A stretch of DNA of 64,000 bases from Cafeteria roenbergensis (taxonomy: Eukaryota; Sar; Bigyra; Bicosoecida; Cafeteriaceae). The stretch's first letter is position 1, and the number at the start of each line of letters is the position of its first letter. Shown here one piece after another: positions 50,701 to 62,700 of the stretch. The notes under the pieces are model-generated. The model searched no databases. It was not told where the DNA came from and was given only the letters and a program-made list of their open reading frames with translations. The translations under genes were made by a program, and so were the position numbers. Location: NCBI GenBank assembly GCA_008330645.1, contig VLTN01000006.1, forward strand, positions 1 through 64,000, written 5' to 3'.

Positions 50701-53700
50701 GCTGACGAACGTTGCGGCGGCGCTGTTGATGGCGCGGATCACGGCCGACGCCGGATCGCCGCGAGCGAGCGCTCTGGAGGCCGTCCCGTGAAGGGATACG
50801 AACTGGCCCGCGTGCGCGCGAGCCGTGCGGCGCGCAAGGGAGAGGCGGTGCTTGACCGCGCTCTCGAACACGTCGGAGATGCAGCGAGCGATGTGCGCGC
50901 GACGGGCCGACTTGGTCCGCTTCTCCCGCTTCAGCCGCCGGCTGATGTCCGTAATTGCGTCGAACACGGAGTACTGCAGCTCGAACAGCGACAGCGAGGC
51001 GGGGCCAAGGCCCTCGCGCATCCGCTGCCCGAGAGCGCGCGCGGAGCCGGGAAGCGTATCACGCCCCGGGAGGCCGTGCTGAAAGCCGTGGCGGCCTGCG
51101 GCGTCGCCGGCCGACGAGTCCGCGCCCGAGTGCGCCGCAGACGCTTTTTCCGCCTCTGCGGCCGCTGCTGCCGCCTGCGCGAGCGCCCTCGCGTCCAGCC
51201 CCGCCGCTGCGCCTGCCTGCCCGCTGGCGAGGGTCGCTGCTTTGGACTGCAGCGCCGCGTCCGGCCCGGCCGCCTGCCCTCGGCTGCCGCTCCCCCGGCC
51301 CGCCCCACCAGCCGCCGAGCCCCGCGCGTCGTGGTGGCCTGCGCGCGGGCCCTGCTCGGCGCCCACGTCGTCGACCTCGTCGTCGTCCTCGTCGTCGTCG
51401 TTTTCGTCCTCGTCTTCGTCGATGCCTTCGTAGGTTGAGACGCGGCCAGGCGCGAGAGCGCTGCCGGCCAGTCGGCCACCGCGCAAGTCCGCGGAGGCGC
51501 CTGCGCCGGCACCGTCGCCTCGGCGGTCGTCGTGGTCGAAGTCGTCGTCGCGGTCACTGCTGCTGCCGCTGCCGCTGCCTGCCTCGCCGCCCAGGTGGCC
51601 GCCCGGAGCCGCGCCACGACCAGCAACGCTGTCCGCCATTCCGTCCGACATTGCTCCCATCCCATCCGTCGCCGTGCTGGCCAGCGGGCCGTCTTGCGAC
51701 CCTTGGAGGCGACCGTGAGCCGCGGGGCCGCTAGCAGCGGCGGCGGCCGCCGCCGCGGCCATTGCGGCAGTGCCGGCCGACGCCGCTCGCTCCAGCCCCG
51801 GCGACGCCGACGATGGTTGCTTGCCCTCGGCGTCGAGCAGCCACAGCAGCCGGTGCGACACGGCGGTGGAGTGGCGGCCGGTGACCACGAGGGCCGCGCC
51901 GACTCGCCCGCGCCTGTCGTGCCTCAGCGCCTGCGCCAGCTGCGGCAGCGCGAAACCGACGGAGTCGGGACCGTGGGCTGCGAGCGAGGCCGGGAGGGAG
52001 GCGGAGGCGCTGGCGCAGCTGCCCGGCGGCGACGCCAGGTCGCCCGCGGCCGTACACCGCGACCAGCCTGCCAGAAGCGAGGGCAGCGGGGCGCAGCCGC
52101 CGCCGGCCACCCTCCAGCGGGCCGACGTCCACTGCACGGCGCGGCAGGCGGCGGCACGGCTGACCACCGTTGAGGCCACGTCGCCGCGCCGGCCGCGGAA
52201 CTGAACGGGCGCTGCGTCGCCGAGGCTCGCCGCCGCCAAGAGCGACGCGGTCCACCCCGACCGGGCGCCGGACGCGCTCAGAGCGGCAATGACAGCCGCG
52301 GCGGCTGCGGCGGGCCCCGGCCGGCGCTGCGCCGGCGCAGCTGCAACCGCAGCCCCGGCCCCGCCGTCGGCATGGGCGATTGCCATCGCGGCTTCCCGGC
52401 CAGCGATGTGCCGCCCGCTCGCCGCGGCCACCCCCGGCGCTGGGAGCGCCCAGGGGTCGCCGGCCTCCCAGCCCGCGACCGGCCAGCCAATCTGGGGGCA
52501 CGCCCCCGCAGCGGCCTGGGCCGCCACGACGCAAGTCTCCTCGTCCTCGCACATGGCGCGAGCGGCTTGGATGGACGCTTCCAGCGAGGGCCGGAGCAGC
52601 GCAGCGGCCGCCGCAATGTCGCTCGCGTGGACGGCTTCCTGGGACACCGGGGCTCCCCCACTGCCGCCCCCGAGAGCGCCTGCGGGAGGAGACCCCCTGC
52701 CTCCCGGACCAGAGGCGGCGCCGGGCCCCGAGGCCCCGCCGGCCCCGCCGCGGTAGGCAGACGTGCTCCCCACAGCCGCCCCGCCCCCCGCTCCGCCCTC
52801 GCCGGCTCCCGCCGCCCCAAAGGCGGCCTCGTCGCTGGACACGTCAAATCCGTCCCCGGAGGCAGCGGCAGCGCCCGTCGGGCGGCCCTCCGGGAGGAGG
52901 GAGGGGAACGTGGAGGTCTCCACGCCCTCGCAGCGGAGGGCGGCGCGCAGCACGCGCACGGGGCTCAGGCCGGCTGCCACCGCCGCCGCGCCCGCCGGCG
53001 AGCCGAGGCAGGCGTCGCCGAGCGATAGGGCCACAGCGGGGGCGTCCGGGCAGGCAGCCACCGCGCGCGGAGCGGCGGCGCACCGGGCAGCCACTGCGGT
53101 GCCCAGCGGCCGGATGCCGTTGCACCGGCCGGCCGCCAGCGCCAGGGCCGCTGCTGGGCCCAGCACGTCCCACGCCGTTCTGCCGAGGCTGGCCCACTCG
53201 GAGGCGGCGAGGCCGCGCGGGGCGGCCGGCCCCGAGGCCGCGGCGACCCACCCGGACACGGAGCCGGCGCTGCCCGAGCCGCAGGCCGAGCCAGACAGCG
53301 CCTCCAGCAGCCCTGCCGCAGCGTTCCTGTGCTTGGCCCCGGACGCGTGCCCCGCGGCCGCCCCGGAGGCTGCGAGCGCCGCAACGGAGGCAGCCTCCGA
53401 CGTCGTGGCGGGGCTCGCAGCCGCGGCATCGAGCCCCCCCGCGGCGTGCGCTGCAGCGCGGAGCGAGGTCCACGGTTGGCCCGGCCCAAACGTGCCCCAG
53501 CCAGGAACGCGCCGCTCGGCCAGGTCGCAGGGGTTGTGCCACGCGCCGACGGCGTCCGACTCGTCTGCCCAGAGCACGGCGCACGCCCCGCAGGCGCCCA
53601 CGGCGGCCGAGCACTCGGCGAGGGCCACGGCAAGCGCAGCGGCAGGGCCGCTCTGGATGCCCGCCACCATCCACGGGGCCGCCAGGCAGCCGCCCGAGGC

Positions 53701-56700
53701 GCCACGAGCAGCGCGCGCCGCGCCGCCCGCCAGGCCAGGCGCCGAGCCGGCCCAGTCCCCGGCCGGAGTTCTGCTCCGGGCGCCGCCGGAGCTGCTCAGG
53801 CCAAGCGACGACGGGCCTCCATCGGCGCCGCCTGCGGTGAGGGCACCGGCGCCGGCGCCAGCGCCACCCGAGGTAGCAGCGTGCGTTGCTGCTGCTGCTG
53901 CGACAAAGATTCGCGCTCTGGCCCCGACGATCGCGTCCGCTGCAGCCCCCTCCGTGGCCCCGTCCAGGCGCACCCCGGCCAGCACCACGCCGGCGTGCTC
54001 GGCTGCAACGGCCGGCTTGCGTCCGTGAAGGGAGGCGCCGGACGCCCCTGTGCGCTCCCGCTGCAGAGCCACCGCCGCTGCCGCCTCGGACGGGCCGCCT
54101 GCCACAGAGGCGGTGAGCCAGGCGGCGGAGGCCTCAGCGCGGGCGGCGGCCTCGGCGACGGCGCGCGCCCTGCGCAGCAGGACGAGCGCCACGCTGGTCA
54201 CCGCCCCGCCGAGCACCACCGTGTCCATGGGACGCGTCCTGGCCGCTTCAGCGCGGCTGACGGTTGGAGGCGGGGCGACGGCGCTGGCGGCAGCGGCGGT
54301 GGCAGACACGAGCGCTCGGCGAGCGTCCGGCACGCCCGTGGAGGCGAAGGGGTCCCCCGGCACGGGGAAGCGGCTCTCCAGCATGGCGGCAGCGGCGCTG
54401 GCGCTGGCCGACGACCCCGAGGCCGCAGCGTCCGTGGCAGCCGCCACCCACGCAGCCGCTCTGTCCGAGGCTACGTCCGAGGCGATGGAGCTCCAGCCGG
54501 CCGATCCCGGGCCGCCAGCAGCGCCGCCGCCGCTTGCTCCCGACGCCCCAGCGCCCGGGACGGCGCCTGTCCCGGCTGCGTGGGAGGGAGCGCCCGCCGC
54601 CGGGCCCCGGCCCCAGCCGTCGTCGTGGTGGGGCGCCTGTTGGTAGCCGCTGGACGCCGCAGCATGGGCCTGTGCCTCTCGCGCGGGCAGGAGCCAATCG
54701 AGCTCTGCCGACCCTGCCGCCGCTGCAGTGAGGGCAAGCTGCTCTGCCCAGGCGGCGGTGTCGCCCGCCCACTGCGTGATGGGGTTGCGGCCATCCTGGC
54801 CGCCGTGCTGCGGCTCCTTGGGCGGGGTGAGCCCGAGCCCCAGGCAGGCGCACACGGCATCGGCCCCGCGCGCCCGCGCCGCCAGGAGGGGCCAGTGCCT
54901 GCCCCTTGCCGCGGAGCGAGCAGCCCTGACCAGCGCCGCGGCAAGCGTGGTGCCTGCGGCAGCGGCTGCGAGGCATGCAGTGGCGGCATCGCACGCCGTG
55001 GCGGCCGCGTGCTCTGCCGCATCGGCGGACCACACGCCCGTGCTCGCCGTGACGTTGGCGAGCAGCTGCGGCACGAACGCATCTTCCAGCGTGGCGGGGG
55101 ACACAGCGCCAAGGTGGTCGCGCGGGGAGTCTCTCGCGCGGGACGGCATCTGGCCCAGCCCGGCCGTCGCTGCGCCGTCTCTCGAAGCGGAGGCGGCCTT
55201 GGTCGGCGGAGGCGAGGGGGCGTGCATTTCGTCGGCGGCCCTGTGCCCCATGGCGCGGTTCAGCTCCTGCAGCGCGGCCGCCGCAGCTCCCGGGGGCGTC
55301 CACACCTCCGTGAGAGGCCTTGCTTCTGCTGTTGCTGGCAACGGCGAAGCCGATGCTGATGCCGAGGTCGCCGAGGCGGCGGCTTGCGCGTCCGGGCCAG
55401 TCGGCCCAGCGAGCCACAGCCCGCCAGGGTGGCCGGCTCCGCGGGCAGCGGAGGACGCGCCGTGGAGCGCCGCAGCGGCGACCGCAGCCTCTGCGTTGGG
55501 GGGCAGGGAACCGTCGAACTGGCAGGCAAGCCTGGCCACGGCTCCAGCGATGCTGGCAGCCTGGGAGGCCTCCACGGCAGCGCGGCGAAGCGCGGCGCCG
55601 GCCGCCGACCTCGCCACGACCGCCGACGCGTCGGCCCGGCCGAGGGCCCTGTGCGCGGCATCCCTGACTCGGCGCATGGTGCGCGCGACGGACGGGAAGT
55701 TTGCCCGGACGTGCGCGGATCCAACCCTCGTTTCCCACCACGCTCCAGGCACGCCCGCTTCGTCCTCGTTGTCCGTTGTGTCGTCGCAGAGCGCGGACAG
55801 CTCGAGCGAGGCGGCGGCAGCCTCGAGGCGAGACGGAGTTCCAAGCCCCATGCTGCACAGTGCTAGCGCGGACAGGGTGGGCGGCTGGGCCGGGAGGGTT
55901 TGCTGCTGCGGCCGCGGCTGCGTGGCGGCAGCGATGCTGCCGACGTCAGGCCACAACCCCGCCAGTGCGTCCAGCTCGGGCGCGACGCGGGGACCAAAGG
56001 CGGCCTCGTCCGGCTGAGCCAGCGCCACGCCCTGTCGTGCCGCTGCGTGCCAGGTGGCCGGGCGGAACCCAATCGCTGATGCGGGGTCGAGCGCCGGCAG
56101 TGCCGGCGCCGGCGCTGTGCCGGTCGCCGTCGCGCCGGCCCACAGCGGCGACGGGCGGACGAACCGCGACGTGCTCCGCTGCGTCGCGCCCGGGGCCGAC
56201 GCAGGCTGGGACGGGCTTGCGATGCTTGCTGCCGATGCAGCAGCAGCGTCGAACACTGCGGCGCCGTGCCCAGTGCGGCTCCGCTCCTGGGCCGAGGCGC
56301 CAGAGGCTGTGCGCGAGCCGGGACCATCGTCCGCGCCGAGGATCGGCGCCCACCCTGCAGCAGCCGCCTCCTCGAAGCCCAGGGCGAGGGCGGACACGCA
56401 TCGCGGAAGCGCGGTGGCGTCAGGCAGCCTCGCTCCGGGGTCAGTCCTTGGGACGCCGAGCCAGGCCGCAAGCGGGCGCGCTCCCTCCGAGAGGCGCAGC
56501 GACTCCGCGGCGTCCGCCATGTCCAGCAGCAGCGCCGCTGCATCCGCCCGGGCCGTGCGCGCGACGGGGGACGAGGCGACCTGAGCCCGCAAGCTTGCCG
56601 AAACGATCGCCCTTGCAGCCTCCGCCGCTGCCCCGAAGGAGGCTGACGCCCCGCCCGGACCCGCCGAGGCTGCGAGCGACACGCGCGCTCTCAGGAACCG

Positions 56701-59700
56701 CAGCGCGGCCACGTGGACCTCCATCGCGCCCGCGCGCGCGCTGCCCGAGGGCGAGGCAGCGGCATCGCGGCCGCGCACCAGCGCGTCCATCACGCCGGCC
56801 TCTGCAGGGCCCGCGCCCCACGCCTGGGCCAGTCGGGACTCCAGCGGCGCAGCGTTGAGCAGGGTGTGCGCCCGGGGCGCGGAGGTGGGGTGGGCAAGGT
56901 CACGGTGCGGGTGCGGCTTCGCGGCCCGCGGCTGGTCCGCCGCTGCGGATGCAGCGATTGCAGCGGCCACGTGCCCCGCGGCCGCCTGGCGAAAGGCCCC
57001 TCCCCCGCCAAAGAGGCCCGCGCCGGAGCGCGCGGACCAGGCCAACGCCGCCGCCACTTCTCGCACGAGTCGCGCCGACACCGCCGGGGCAGCGCTGGAA
57101 GCGACCCACTCCCAAGCGTGAGCGGCGGCCCCGGTGGACAGACTGCCCGGCACGCGGAACGGGGCCCAGGCGAGCGCCCTGACGGCGTCCCCAGCCGGCG
57201 CGCAGACAGCCCTGGGCAGGGAAGCGGCCCGCGCAGACATTGCCACCGCCAGCGAAGCGCCCCTCCACTGCGCGGCTGACGCGGCCGCCGCCGCGCGAAG
57301 GCCAAGCCACGCGGCGCGAGCGAGGAAGGCCGTCGTGGGGCTGCGGGCCGCGGAGTCCGGCGCGAGCGAGGCCCGGTCGTCGTCTGCGCTGGTCGCGAGC
57401 ACGCCTCCCTGCCAGGGGCCCGACGCGTGGTGTCTGATCGAGCCGCTGGTGCCCGGAAGCGAGTCCTGCCAGTCGCCTCCCGCGCCGTCCGCCTTGCCAG
57501 CCTGCTGCCGCCTGAGCTGGCGCCGCACGTGAAGGAGCCGCTCTGCGCGAGCCGGGGCAGTGGCCACGCCCCACACAGCCACGTCCCCGCCAGCCGCTTC
57601 AGCGGCAACGGCGCCGATTGCCGCGGACGCCAGAGCGCTGCGAAGCGCCGGCATCCAGTCGAGGCCTCGGTCCACGGCCCCGCCCGGCCCGTCCCCTCTG
57701 ACGAGGAGCGGGTCGGTGCGGTCGGCAGCGCTCCTTTGGCTGCTGTGACGGCCGCGCCTTGACGCATGCCCCGCCACTGCTGCGGCGCCAATCCGGTGGA
57801 TCAGCCCGGCGGCGCGGCGGTCGGCAGCCAGCCTCGCCTCGCGGCGGAACGCTCCAGCAAAGCGGTTGATGTGCACGGCGAGAACGGCGAGGCTGCCCAG
57901 CATGCCCCCCAGGCCACGGTGCCCCGCGGGGCGAGGAGGAGCCTCGGCCAGGACTGTGCCGTGAGTGGGGTCGGTCCCGGCCGCAGGCGGGTCGGAGCGG
58001 TCGAGCGAGCCTCGCTCAGTGGAGGGCGACCTCGCCACGTCTCCAGCTTCCGCGCCCACCAGCGCAGGGGCAACCTCCACGCCAGCATCGGCGTCGTCCG
58101 GCGCGGTTGGAGAGGCGCCGGCCGGCTGGGCCGCGGGGGAAGCGGGCGAAGCGGGGGGCACGCTGAACGCAACGGTTGCCGCGGCGCGAGCGCCCAGGTG
58201 CGCGGCAGTGACCGTTCCGGCGGCTGCTGCGTGCTCTGCGGGCGCGCCCACTCCTGCTGGCGCTGATGCCCTGACCAGGGCAAGGGCTTTGAGGATCGCG
58301 TCGGCGGCGGAGGCCTCTCTGAAGCTGCGGGGTCCCGCCGTGGCCGCGCCCAGAGATCGGTCCCTGAGTGCACGCCAGGCCGGCTCGGAGGCGAACATGG
58401 CGCCGCCCTCGGACGCGAGCGCGGAGCGCTCAGCCAGCGCCAGCGGGTCCGGCGAGCTGGCTGCTCCGCCGGTTGCCGCCGCCCCCAACTGCGGCGCGCT
58501 CGCCATTGTCCGCATGGAGCGCAGGGTGGAGGCAGAGCGAACGGAAGCGCTGTCCGAGATGGGGCCGGAGTTGCGGCGCCCGCGGCGGCCGCCCATCCTG
58601 GCCTCGGGCCGCGCCCCGCTGGCGCCGCGGGAGCTGGTGGCCGCTGGGGGCCGCCCGCCCGGCGTGGAGGTCCTGTCCCAGGAGCCCACAGAGAGGCCAT
58701 CGTCCTCGGCGAAGAACGCCGCGGGGCGCGCGGTGCGGTGGCCGGGGGCCCAGCTGTCCTCGGACGCGATGCCCTCAGCCCACGACGCGGGGCGCGGCCC
58801 GCCGCCAGCGGCCACGGGGGAGTCAGCGAGGCCTGCCTGGAGCGCCTCGCACTCAAATTGCCGTCCGGCCGCGCCGTGGGCAGCGGCCGGCGTGGACGCG
58901 GGGAGCGGCGTGCGGCTGGCGGACTGCGATGCGTCACCCTTGGGCTCTGCCCCGTTGGCGGCCGAGCGACGCCCGCGCTGAACCAAGGCGGAGACCACTG
59001 ACGGGAGGGGAAGGCTGCCCAGCAGCGCCACTGCTGAAGGCGGCTCGGCGCACACCAGAGCCGGCTGCCCCATCTCCAGCCCGCCGAGCGCCTCGGGCCA
59101 CACAGCCGCCCCCATGTCCGCAAGCACCAGCGCATCGGCCACCGCCGACAGCACCCTGGCCGCCGCGAGCGGCTGGGCCATGGCGTACGCGGCAGCCTGC
59201 GATGCTGCAAGGGAAGTGACCGCTGCGCTGACCGCCTCAGCGTCCACCCCGGCCACGTGGGGCCCGGCCAGAACCGCCGAGGTCGCAGCCCGCAGCACCG
59301 CCCGCTGCATCGTGGCCACTGACGCCGCTGTGGCGCCCCACTCCGCGCCGCTTGCCCTGGCGGAGCCATCGACGGCCGAGCCGATTTTCGCCGCCGACGT
59401 CCACCTCGCCACGTCGGCGGGGGCTCCCAGGCACCCCACGCGGACAGAGCCACTCGCGGCAGGCGCGCCAAGGGGGGCGGAGGCTTGGGACGCGGCCGTC
59501 CACCCGGCCGCGTCGGCAGCAGCCCACACCGCGATCCGCGCCACGTCAGCCACTGCCATGCGCACCTCCACCCCGAGCTGGGCGGACACCGACCGCGGCG
59601 GGGGCGGGAGGCCAGCGAGGGGCCCCAGCATCGGCGGGGCGGGGGTCGACCCGGCGGCGGCGCTGGAGCCGAAGGGGGAGGACTGCGAGCCGCCTCGGCG

Positions 59701-62700
59701 AAGGAGGGGGGACGCGGCGCTGCCCCCCCCCGCCGCCGACCTCGACCGGGCGGCGACGGCGCCGGAGAGGAAGGGGCGGTCGCTTGCCGCAGAGACGGTT
59801 TCCGTGAGCGTGGGCGCGTGCGTTCGGCCGGACGCGCGGCTCCGCAGGCTGTGGCTGCCTCGCGAGCTCGGTCTATGGGCCCTGTCTCCGGCCTCGGCGG
59901 CCGACAGCGACTGGGTGTCCGCCGCGGCAATGCGGCCCAGCGCCCGCTCGGCAGCCGCGGCGCGCGAGGCGCCTGCCATTCGCCGCACGGCCAGCGCCAT
60001 GTACGCCTCGGAAGCACCCGCCGCGGAGTCAGCGCGCCGAGCCAGGGCCGTTGCGGCAGAGCCTTGCCACGAGGCGTCCGGGTCGCCGTCCTGAAACACC
60101 CACGGGCCTGCGTGGAGCGCGGGGGAGGCCGCGGCGAACCGCATGCTCGACGCGATGGCTGCCAAGCCCAGCCCGCCCACGGCCGCCACGGCGTCCGCCA
60201 CGGTGTCGCTCAGCCGCAGCAGGGAGGCGCCCACCACAGCGTCGCGGCAGAGAACCGACGCCGTTGGCGGCGCGTGTCCGGCACCGGCGGCGCCGCGCTT
60301 GGCCATGCCGTGGGGCCGGCGCCCGCCAACCGCCTGGGACAGCACCCAGGACGCGCCGTCCGACGCGGCAGTCCTGACCCTGCCGGCCTCGGCAGCGCCC
60401 CCGGCACGCTTCGCGACCGCCGGAGGGAGCTCCAGCGCCACGCCGCTGCCCTCCGCCCAGCGCATCGCGGCGGCCTGGGATTCCACGCCAGCAGGGCCGG
60501 TGTGCAGCTTGGCTCGCTTCAGAGAGCCGAGGGGGCGCGCCAGCCGCGGGACGGCCCCGGCGCCCGCCACCCCGCCGCCCGTGGCAGCGTTGACGCTGCT
60601 GGCGCAACCGCTGGCTGCCCGGGCGGCTTCTGTCGCGATGGCGAGACCAGTGGCGAATGCGTTGCTGTCACCCTCCCACCGCGAGGCGCCGTTGGCCCAG
60701 CCGCCTCCAGAAGCGCTCCCGGCGCCGTCGCCAAACCCAGCGGCGCCTGAGCCGCCGCCGCCTGAGCCGCCGCCGCCGCCGCCGCCGCGGCCAAGCTGGC
60801 CGCCGCCGCTTCCCCCGCCCCTGCCACCTCCGTGGCCGTCACCGGCGCCCGCCGCGTCCCCCGCCTGCCCGGGGCCGCTCGTCCCGCCGTACCCGAACTC
60901 GGGGCCGAGACGCAGCGGCCGGCGCGCGGCAAGGCGCGCCAGCACGGCGGACACCACCGCGGGGCCGCCGGGCCCCGAGCGGTACGCCGACGTGACCCAG
61001 GCAGCAGTGAAGGCCGCCACGTCGTGGAGCGTGGCGGCGGCGGGGTCCGGCGCCGCAGCGGCGTCGATGGGTCCGGGGAGGCCGCGAACGGCCATCCAGC
61101 AACCGCCGCAAGAGGGCTCGGCAGATGGCGCCGGCCCTGCCAGCGCGCCCAGCCGCGAGCGGACGCCGTCTGCCGCGCGGCGGGAGCGCGCCGCCCTGGC
61201 TCGCTGCCAGCCCCCGGCGCCGCCGCGGAGCAGGTCGCGGCCCAGCAAGCCCGCCATCGCCCCGCGGCTTGAATCCGCACCCGCGCCCGCTCCCGCGCCC
61301 GCAACGTCGTGGTCGTCCTCGTCTTCGTCGGCGAGGCCGTCGCCGCAATCGCTTTCTTCGTCGTCGCTGCTGCCGGCGCCAGTGCGCCACGCAGCGGCAG
61401 TGGCAGCGGCCGCGTGAGCGGGGCTCTGCACCGACAGCGACCCGGCCGAGGCGTGCGCCCTGCAGGCGCAGGCGCCACAGAGGTCCACCACAGCCGCGAG
61501 CGTGGGGGGGTCGTGCAGGGTGAGGCCCGGGAAGGCGAAGGCAAGCGCAGAGAGGGCTCGGGCGGCGGCGGCCCGCACGGGCGGAACTCTGTGCGCAAGG
61601 GCGGCGAGGAGCCGGCCGGAGTGAAGGCGGATGGCGGCCGAGGCGGCGGCCGCTGCAGGCCGGCGGGACACGTCGGACCGCTCCGCGGAGAGGGCCGCGC
61701 CCACGGTCGCGATGAAGGAGGCGCAGGCGCGGTCGGCCACAAGCCCGAACACGGCCAGCAGGGCCGGCGACCAGGCCGCCAGGTCCATCCCGGCGCCTAC
61801 GAGGGAGGCGTCGGCAGCGGCCAGCGGGGCGACGTCGGCGGGGTCGCCGGGCCAGCTCGCGGCCAAGTAGGCGAGCGCTGGCCAGAAGCAGCCGTTGCGG
61901 GCCCGCCTGAGCTCCAGGTGAGCCGCTGACACCGCCCACACCATGACTCCAGTGGGCAGCTCGAGCAGCGCTGCGCGCACCGCCGACACGCCCTCCATGC
62001 TGCCTCTGGGCGAGGTCGAGGCGGATGACGCAGCAGCAGCGGCGGCGGCGGCGGCGGCGGCGGCGGACGGGTTGGAGCCGCTCTGGCCCCGCCCCGACGC
62101 GTCTCGGCCTGAGGCTGATGCCCCAGCGCCACCCATTGAGGCAAACGAGGCGACCGAGGCAGAGGCGGCCTTCCCCGCCGCGCCCGCCGACCCTGGCTGG
62201 ACGGGCGCCGACGACGGCCCGCAGCCCAGGGCCCGCGCCAGCGCGTCGGCGCACGCGGCCACCAGAGGGTGGGAGCTGCCTCCCCGCAGCCCGCGGGCCG
62301 GCGAGGTTGCAACGATGGCCTCCACGTCGAGAGCGCCCCCGCGGCGGCCGGCGGGCCCCGCCCCGCCCTCGCCGTCGTCCGCGCTGGGAGAGGACGCGGC
62401 AGCGGGCCACGCCCAGTCCAGCGCGCGGCCCCGAGCAGGCAGCAGCGGCGGCGAGACACTCGCCAGCGCGTCCAAGGCAGCCTGTGCGGCGAGCGCCGTC
62501 TTGGACACCACACAGCCCCTGGCGGCGCCGCTGGCGTCGTCTGCTCCCGCCGACGCCGGCTCTCCCAGCCGCAGCATCACCAGAGACGCCCACAGGCGCC
62601 GCCGCGCCCGCAGCGGCGGCCTGGCAGTGACCCTCACCGCCGTCGCGGCGTCGAGGAAGGCTCGGGGCCCTGCGTCGCTCGGCGACGCGTGGGCCGTTGG